Assembly: GCA_963675135.1 (NCBI GenBank)
Contig: OY776123.1
Span: 89,811,596 to 89,875,595, forward strand
Direction of reading: 5' to 3'
Source of the DNA: Galeopsis tetrahit
Taxonomy: Eukaryota > Streptophyta > Magnoliopsida > Lamiales > Lamiaceae
DNA: 64,000 nucleotides
In this document: in pieces, positions 57,837-64,000 of the stretch
How positions within the stretch are numbered: the first letter of the stretch is position 1
How the letters are laid out: each line of letters begins with the position of its first letter
Position numbers and translations under genes: made by a program
The notes under the pieces: generated by a model
The model's input: only the letters and a program-made list of their open reading frames with translations
What the model was told of the DNA's origin: nothing
Database searches by the model: none

Positions 57837-60681
57837 ATGGCATCCAAGAAATCTTTACAGTGTTTGTTGGCCGGAATTCGGAGGGCAAGAAACGTCCGGA
57901 GCTTCAGCGCCGTCGCGGAAGGCAGCGTTGATTCATCGGAGACCTCTCAACAACTCATCAACTTGGAATATAAGTGCAGCGCCCACAAGTATTTTCTCTT
58001 CAATTCATTCTCTTGTATTGTATGTATGGATGTTTGTGGATTTGAGGACAAGAATTTGGGGGTTTTATTGTAAGGTTATTGGAGATAGCCAAACCCGAGG
58101 CTTTTGGTATTTGTGTTTATTGAGAGTTGTACCGAAAGGATTTCGTCTCATCTAAAAGTCCTCCGTGTACTTGTACTTGTAGATTCAATTAGAAATCAAG
58201 CTACTCATAGTTATAGATTACTACTTTGCATAATTGACTGTTGGTAGCTTTGTAATGTTCATTCATACTTTTGGGTGTGTTTAGAATCTTAGTTTCAACT
58301 TCAATTATATATTCAAATACCCAAGACTAAATTGAAAGTTTTGATCTCAGTAAGTGATAGCTTCTATTCTATTTGAAAATACTATAACACCATTGCTTGC
58401 AACAGATAAGTTTCATACTCTTGGTTTGTGTTGCAGTTACCACCCTATTCCAGTCGTTTTTTCGAAAGCTAAAGGATCGTCTATCTGGGATCCAGAGGGC
58501 AACAAATATATAGACTTCCTCTCAGCTTATTCTGCTGTTAATCAGGTATAAACAAGAATGAATGAATGAATAAATTCTTATTTATAATCATTTACTATGC
58601 AGTAAGGGCTCAGTTATATAGTACTCTATTATTGTAATGTGTTAATAAGTGATCGTTAGATTAGATCGTATATAACGTCATCTGTTGAATGGTGCAGGGA
58701 CATTGCCATCCCAAGATCATGAAGGCGTTGGTGGAGCAAACTGAAAAGCTTACTCTCAGTTCTAGAGCCTTCTATAATGACAAATTTCCTGTATTTGCAG
58801 AACGTCTGACCGCCATGTTTGGATATGACATGGTACTCCCGATGAATACAGGTGCAGAAGGTGTAGAAACAGCATTGAAGTTAGCAAGAAAATGGGGCTA
58901 TCTTAAGAAAAATATTCCTCGAGATGAGGTATGGCACCCTAATAACATAGTATTATACTCGTGCTTAATGTGACAGCACTCCATTTGGTGATGGCAGGCC
59001 ATAATTGTCTCATGCTGTGGCTGCTTTCACGGTCGCACATTAGCTGCTATTTCTATGAGTTGTGACAATGAAGCAACCCGTGGCTTTTGGCCCCTTTTGC
59101 CGGGGCATCTCAAAGTTGATTTTGGTGATGTTGTGGGGCTTGAGAAAATATTCACAGGTTTGAAAGTCCCAATTCTTTAAAATCACCTCTGTAGCTGAGT
59201 TTTAGAGAAGAGGAAGAAAAGGAGCAAAATATGTGCTAACTGAGTCTGATCCTTTATGTCTTATGGTGACCAGAAAACGGGGATCGAATTGCTGGTTTTC
59301 TGTTTGAACCCATTCAGGGGGAGGCAGGGGTATGCATCTTTCTTCACTGACTTTTTTTTTTTTTGTCGTATGAAATTTATGTTCACCTGATCGTAAGTCA
59401 TACCAAAGCCACCTATGCATAGTTCGTATTCTGATAGGCGATCTCGAGGATTGATGGTATTCATGTGTTTCTAGGTTATAATTCCTCCTGATGGTTATCT
59501 ATCAGCTGTTAGAGACCTCTGCTCGAAATATGGCGTTCTGATGATTGCTGATGAAATTCAAAGTGGCTTAGCACGTTCTGGAAGAATTCTGGCTTGTGAC
59601 TGGGAAAACGTCCGCCCTGATGTCGTAGTAAGGACATGTCACTTGCATAAATTTTCCAATTGAGCCAAGTCTATGGATTCCAAATCAACTTATTTGTATA
59701 CATATTGATTATAAAATCCTTGCTCTTTCTGATTTGAGATAACTATACTGTATTTGTACAAACTTTCTTTTAGAATGACAGCTTCGATTGTTGGCTTGTT
59801 AAGATATTAGGAAAGGCATTGGGCGGTGGAGTGTTGCCAGTGAGTGCAGTTCTTGCAGACAAGGATGTTATGCTCTGTATACAGCCGGGAGAGCATGGAA
59901 GGTTAGTAGATTTGAAGCCCGTGTTATGTCCATTGATGCATTGTCCAATATTTTTGCAATGTTGCGTGGAAAATGACTGAAATTTAATTCTACGCACGAT
60001 CATCCATGTACTTTTTTTGATAATTTTTTCTCGTGCATATTTTCACATGATATCCTCGGGCATTATGCAGCACCTTCGGAGGGAATCCTTTGGCCAGTGC
60101 AGTTGCCATTGCATCGCTAGATGTGATAATAGACGAGAAACTTGCTGAGAGGTATCAATATTTCTCCCTAATGCTACTGTTTTTTTTAAATTGTCTTATC
60201 AATGAAATTATAACTTGTTGATAGATCCGCCGAACTGGGAGAGGAGCTTAGGAAACGACTCTTGAAGATTCAGCAGCAATTTCCTAACCTTATTAAGGAA
60301 GTACGAGGTAAAGGCTTGTTCAATGCGGTGGAGCTTAACAGCAAAGCCTTGTCCCCGGTGACTGCATATGATATATGCCTCAAATTGAAAGAAAGGGGGA
60401 TTCTCGCAAAGCCTACTCATGATTCTATTATTCGACTGACTCCTCCTCTCTCGATAAGGTATTATTTGAAATATCAAAAAACAATTGTATTTCTTAATGT
60501 CTAATTTTTTGAAATGTTTTTTGTCAGTCTGGATGAGCTCCTAGAAGGTTCGAAAGCTCTGCACGATGTTTTTGAACATGATCTATCGAAGATGAAGAAA
60601 GAGAAGCCGGATATTGATCCCTCTCATACTCGTTCTAATGTGTGTGATCGATGCCAACGCGATTTGTATGCCTCCCCGTAA
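57837..60681 (+). CDS. OAT: Ornithine aminotransferase, mitochondrial
   Basis: Ten exons (57837-57988, 58437-58545, 58698-58928, 58998-59157, 59274-59329, 59475-59627, 59804-59901, 60071-60151, 60225-60458, 60528-60681) join in phase to 475 residues, the family's plant length. The enzyme uses pyridoxal phosphate to convert ornithine and 2-oxoglutarate to glutamate semialdehyde and glutamate, in arginine breakdown and possibly proline supply. A class III aminotransferase pattern is clear: NYHPIPVVFSKAKG, MNTGAEGVETALKLARKWGY, CCGCFHGRT, MIADEIQSGLARSG with cofactor-binding D262, and ILGKALGGG with Schiff-base lysine K291. STFGGNPLA and RGKGLFNAVE follow. The first about 25 residues are Arg/Ser-rich and lack acids (MASKKSLQCLLAGIRRARNV), a mitochondrial presequence. 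The C-terminus ends with a CDRC motif typical of plant OAT. No lesion is seen. Confidence 0.96.
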
Positions 60682-61284
60682 CTCATTTTATGGTTACTGC
60701 TTAAGAAGAGACTAGAACCTAGCTATATGATTCTTCAACCAACATTTATATTTCTAGTTCTTGAATAGCTGGGAACTTGCTAGATTTTTCTGGAATGAAA
60801 ACAGGTATTTTTATTACAATTAGTGTAGTTTAAAGATTGTGTATGGTGTGGATGTGTACACGCTCATTACTTTGGTGTATTTAAAGATATTGGGAGACAA
60901 GATGGTCATACACAATAAATAAATTAATTTATATATATAGCATTTTCCTTTTTTTTCTATATATATATATTAAGAAAGAAAAGTTTGTGACGATGAAATT
61001 ATTTAATATTCTAATTAGCTGGATTTAATAATTGTATGGCTTGCATGAATGGTGAGGATAAAATATATGGTATGTTACACGATGGATACCACTTAATTCA
61101 GTATTTGATGTTCATCTTTTACATACAAAGTGTATCGTGTGTAGATACTACACCTAATGGAGTCTGATATTTGTTGCCCTTTGTCGTCTCTATGTCCTAA
61201 TAATATCTTTACTTACATATGAACGAATGCTTAAAACTGTTTGTGTGGCAAAGGTTTCAAACCGTACAAGAATTAATTATCAAT
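60682..61284. other. 3' flank of OAT, no gene seen
   Basis: AT-rich sequence with (TA)n runs near 60932 and 60959. Nothing else is supported. Confidence 0.5.
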
Positions 61285-61385
61285 CTCTCTACAAGTTCAG
61301 ACTTTTAGATTAGACGGAATTCTTTCATGGTATCAGAAGTATAAGGTTCACGCCACACGTCTTGGGTTCGACGGAATTCTTTCAT
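61285..61385 (+). repeat. Retroelement-like TGGTATCAGA motif within a 15-bp direct repeat
   Basis: ACGGAATTCTTTCAT occurs at 61314-61328 and 61371-61385, 42 bp apart. Between them lie GGTATCAGA and CTTGGGTTCG. With upstream CTACAAGTTC, the block matches the repeat at 31300-31390. TGGTATCAGA fits a copia primer-binding site; the spacing of TGGTATCAGA and GGTTCGA would also fit a tRNA-like SINE. Confidence 0.45.
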
Positions 61386-61422
61386 AAGTAGTACACTGAA
61401 TACAGTGTCAATTGATTTTACT

Positions 61423-62382
61423 CGGGGGCGGAGGGAGAATAGAATTTGGGGGTACAACAATTTTTTTTTTTTTAATTTTATATTTAAGGCTAAAAAAAAT
61501 TGTATGAGGCCAATCCAATCTGCATCCCCACAATTAAAAGGCCCAAAAAAAAGTTTGTAACTATAAAATGCACTTGGCACTTAGTCTATACAAGTACGAA
61601 TATTACACTTTCTCGCAACCATTTCTCTAATTGTTAATTCATAACTTTCTCCATTCTGCTCTGAATTATAAAATGCATTTGACACTTAGTCTATTTATGG
61701 CGTAATTATTATTTAATTTGATTATTCTGTTTAATTTATGAATAAATTTATTTTGATCTATTATTTATAAGTTATGAATTAGAGTTTATATAATAATAAT
61801 AATTTTACTATCTAATTCAATTAGAAATAAGTTATGAATTAACAATTAGAGTTTGTATTATAATTACTAATTTGCTACATTATGTTAAATTAATTATTTT
61901 CGACTCACTATCTAATTCAACTAAAAAATGACGAAAGGTAAATTTATATTAAAGAAGCTTAAGACAACGAAAAAATAATTCGATCTTCGAGAATTTATAT
62001 TCAAAGGAATGAAATCTCAAGAAGCTCCTTGCACTTTTTCAAATAGATGAGTCTCAATTTTTTTATTTTTTTTTATGAAAGTTAAATACCCATCCCTTTT
62101 TTCCCCTCCCCATGACTCGAACCCAGGACCTAAGGCCTAGGTAGTAGTGCTCTAACCACTTGAGCTATCCCACTTTGTCAATAGATGAGTCTCAATGGAT
62201 AGGGAGTTTTCTTCAACCCCATCATTTAATTCACCTCAAATTCAAAAAAATAAAAGGAGTATAAGTGTTTTTTTTTTTTATTTGAAGGTTACGTAATTTT
62301 TATTTTTATTTTTAAATTTTTTCGAACCGTATGACTTAATATTTTTCGCACCCCCGAATTTAAAATCCTGGACCCGCCACTG
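61423..62382. mobile_element. Non-autonomous hAT element, 960 bp, with perfect 8-bp target duplication
   Basis: ATTTTACT flanks it exactly on both sides (61415-61422 and 62383-62390). The right end reads GGACCCGCCACTG and the left CGGGGGCGGAGGGAG, related to the CAGGGGCGGAC ends of the element at 23.9 kb; the leading CA of the left end looks mutated. GGGGGT and ACCCCC motifs lie inside the ends. It carries a SINE insertion and no transposase. Confidence 0.85.
62059..62179 (-). mobile_element. tRNA-derived SINE nested in the hAT element
   Basis: On the minus strand it starts GACAAAGTGGGATAGCTCAA; an A-box (TAGCTCAAGTGG, plus 62156-62167), a B-box (GGTTCGAGTC, plus 62114-62123) and an A-rich tail follow. 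A perfect 17-bp duplication, AATAGATGAGTCTCAAT, lies at 62042-62058 and 62180-62196. Length is 121 bp including tail. It must be younger than the hAT insertion. Confidence 0.92.
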
Positions 62383-63131
62383 ATTTTACTCGACTAACAT
62401 CTGATTCAAGAGCTAACATTGTAGGTGGTGAAGTCACGATCGTCTTCCTACACCTAGAAAATAAGATAATGTTGTTAATTTTGTCTATATACTAAGACAA
62501 GTTGGTTTGTACACAAGTTGTAATAGTAATGTCCGATAATGACGTCAAACCTTCCTTGCCCACTCCCTTTATTTATCCAACTTCAAATTTTGGGTAATTA
62601 GGATAAGATCGTATTCCAATTCATTTTCCCATAACTTTTCATTTTAAATTCAATTTTTTTTTTATATTAAAAACACATGAAATATGAAATACAATAGATT
62701 GAACTGATGTTGGTGACATACTCGTTTTCAATATATATGTATTATATTATCATATTTGGTGTTACATTGATATTAATATATTCTCCAGAAAGAGGCTCCA
62801 TTTTTGCAAAATAAAATAAAACAAATAAATATATATATATTGAGTATTGATTGGCATTGAATCGGATTGTGGGGATTGGGTTCATCTTTTTGCGATGAGT
62901 CATTTTCATGATTTGTAACAACTAACAAGGTATCCATGAAAATAATTATGATGATAGAAATTAGAATAATGGTGTGGTGCAACATTTTATGGACCATAAT
63001 ATATGATTATTCCCGACCTAAAAGACATGATAAATTTATAACGAAAAAGATTGATTAATTCTTTTTGTTAATTCAATGCTCTTTTTCTTTTATTATTCCT
63101 ATTATATATGTGTCAAATATAATTAGAAATA
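62383..63131. other. No gene seen
   Basis: AT-rich sequence. The ORF at 62773-62997 (minus) is hydrophobic but AT-driven and has no family features. Confidence 0.45.
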
Positions 63132-63206
63132 GACAAAGTGAGGTAGTTCAAGTGGTTTTCGAGTCATGGGAGGGACTTCCATCAAAAAAATATATATATA
63201 TATATA
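63132..63206 (+). mobile_element. 75-bp SINE of the same family, internally deleted
   Basis: It starts GACAAAGTGAGGTAGTTCAA like the 62.1-kb SINE. An A-box (TAGTTCAAGTGG, 63144-63155) runs straight into TTTTCGAGTCATGGGAGGG, so about 40 bp between the boxes are missing. The tail is A-rich and then (TA)n. A perfect 14-bp duplication, TATAATTAGAAATA, lies at 63118-63131 and 63207-63220. Confidence 0.85.
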
Positions 63207-63277
63207 TATAATTAGAAATAACAATGACACGGGTCTAAACTTGGACTCATATTGATGCAATTGCATGGTAATTAATA

Positions 63278-63665
63278 CTCACTCCAATTTTTAATAAGTA
63301 TCACTTTTCTTTTAAAGTATTTTTAAAATAAGTGTCATTTTATTTTTGTTTTTCCTTTAATTTTAACAATTTTACCGTTATAAAAAAATATTGCCTCCAA
63401 TTTCAATAAATATAGTGCCATACATCATGAAAAATCATAAATATTGTATATATGAATGTCACCAACCTTCTTAACCACATTATTTACTAAATAAAAATTT
63501 AATATTAAAATTATTTATCATTAATAAAGGGTAATATTATTTATGAAACTTATTTATTATTATTTTATCAAAATTATTTATCATGAAAGGATAATATGAA
63601 CCACAATTTAATATCTTAATTTGTTGGAAAATGCTAAAGTGACACTAATTAAAAAATTGAGGAAG
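63278..63665. mobile_element. Stowaway-like element, about 388 bp, possibly composite
   Basis: The left end CTCACTCCAATTTTTAATAA pairs with the right end on the minus strand (CTTCCTCAATTTTTTAATTA); GTATCACTTT/GTGTCACTTT also pair. TA flanks both ends. A second left-end-like sequence (GCCTCCAATTTCAATAAATA, near 63393) suggests a nested or tandem copy. Confidence 0.6.
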
Positions 63666-64000
63666 TATATTCCAACATATATATTTTAAAAAAAAAATCA
63701 CTTTCTTTGTGTAATTAGCTGGCAATTGGCTCAGATAATGTACATTATTCAAGAAGTGGTTCATCCATTCCATCAAGTAGAAAAATTCAATCATTTTGAA
63801 ATTAGGTCGTTTCAAAATTGGTAAACTATGGATATTTTAGGTAATAATCATCATTATAAGCGTTATATATTTGGGTAATTTTATTATTTATGACATATCG
63901 AATTTAATTAGACTGCAAATGCAATGAATAATTATATCATTATGAGCAAATAATTAATTGGAAAGAAAATGTTGTGGCCTTAATTGGGATATATATTATA
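63666..64000. other. No gene seen at the window's right end
   Basis: AT-rich sequence with no supported feature. Confidence 0.5.

Noticed and set aside
1..64000. CRISPR arrays, bacterial operons, riboswitches, organelle DNA insertions
   Set aside because: Nothing of the kind was seen; the sequence is nuclear plant DNA throughout.

Overview
The window is nuclear DNA of a flowering plant. The genes are intron-rich with GT-AG introns, several products carry plastid, mitochondrial or peroxisomal targeting signals, and the AT-rich intergenic DNA is full of plant transposon types (CACTA, hAT, Stowaway-like MITEs, SINEs, LINE and copia remnants). The protein families (NCED, JAZ, DEG5, ornithine aminotransferase, glycolate oxidase) look like those of an asterid eudicot. 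Lamiales is only a guess and no species is claimed.

Layout. Bases 1-6014 are the 3' part of a decayed CACTA (En/Spm) transposon: a transposase pseudogene (7-3981), a passenger segment holding a captured fragment of an LRR receptor-kinase gene (about 4350-4491), a long array of palindromic subterminal repeats, and the terminal repeat ending at 6014. From 6.0 to 19.4 kb there is no recognisable gene, only MITEs, a SINE and a tandem repeat. At 19586-21322 lies an intact single-exon 9-cis-epoxycarotenoid dioxygenase (NCED) with ABRE-like and W-box motifs upstream. From 21.5 to 33 kb there is again no gene, but there are two hAT elements, several MITEs and a collinear non-coding duplication (about 26.2-28.6 kb against 28.8-31.95 kb).

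The right half is denser. Plastid pyruvate dehydrogenase E1-beta (minus, 4 exons, a LINE in its last intron) is divergent from a DUF1365 gene (plus, 5 exons) across a 456-bp Site II-rich promoter. After a gap with a copia remnant come a JAZ8/TIFY5-type repressor (plus), a glycolate oxidase-family 2-hydroxy-acid oxidase (minus, 10 coding exons), an RLP29/PII-2-like LRR protein (minus), a DUF761 membrane protein (plus), the lumenal protease DEG5 (plus), the NatC subunit NAA38 (minus, convergent with DEG5) and mitochondrial ornithine aminotransferase (plus, 10 exons). The last 3 kb hold a hAT element with a SINE nested inside it, a second very short SINE of the same family, and a Stowaway-like element.

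The genes form no pathway cluster; this is an ordinary plant gene neighbourhood. Loose themes are hormone biology (ABA synthesis, jasmonate repression), plastid metabolism and photosystem upkeep, and peroxisomal/mitochondrial amino- and hydroxy-acid metabolism. All exon joins given below were built by hand from splice sites and reading phase; each complete model keeps an open frame and reaches about the usual family length.
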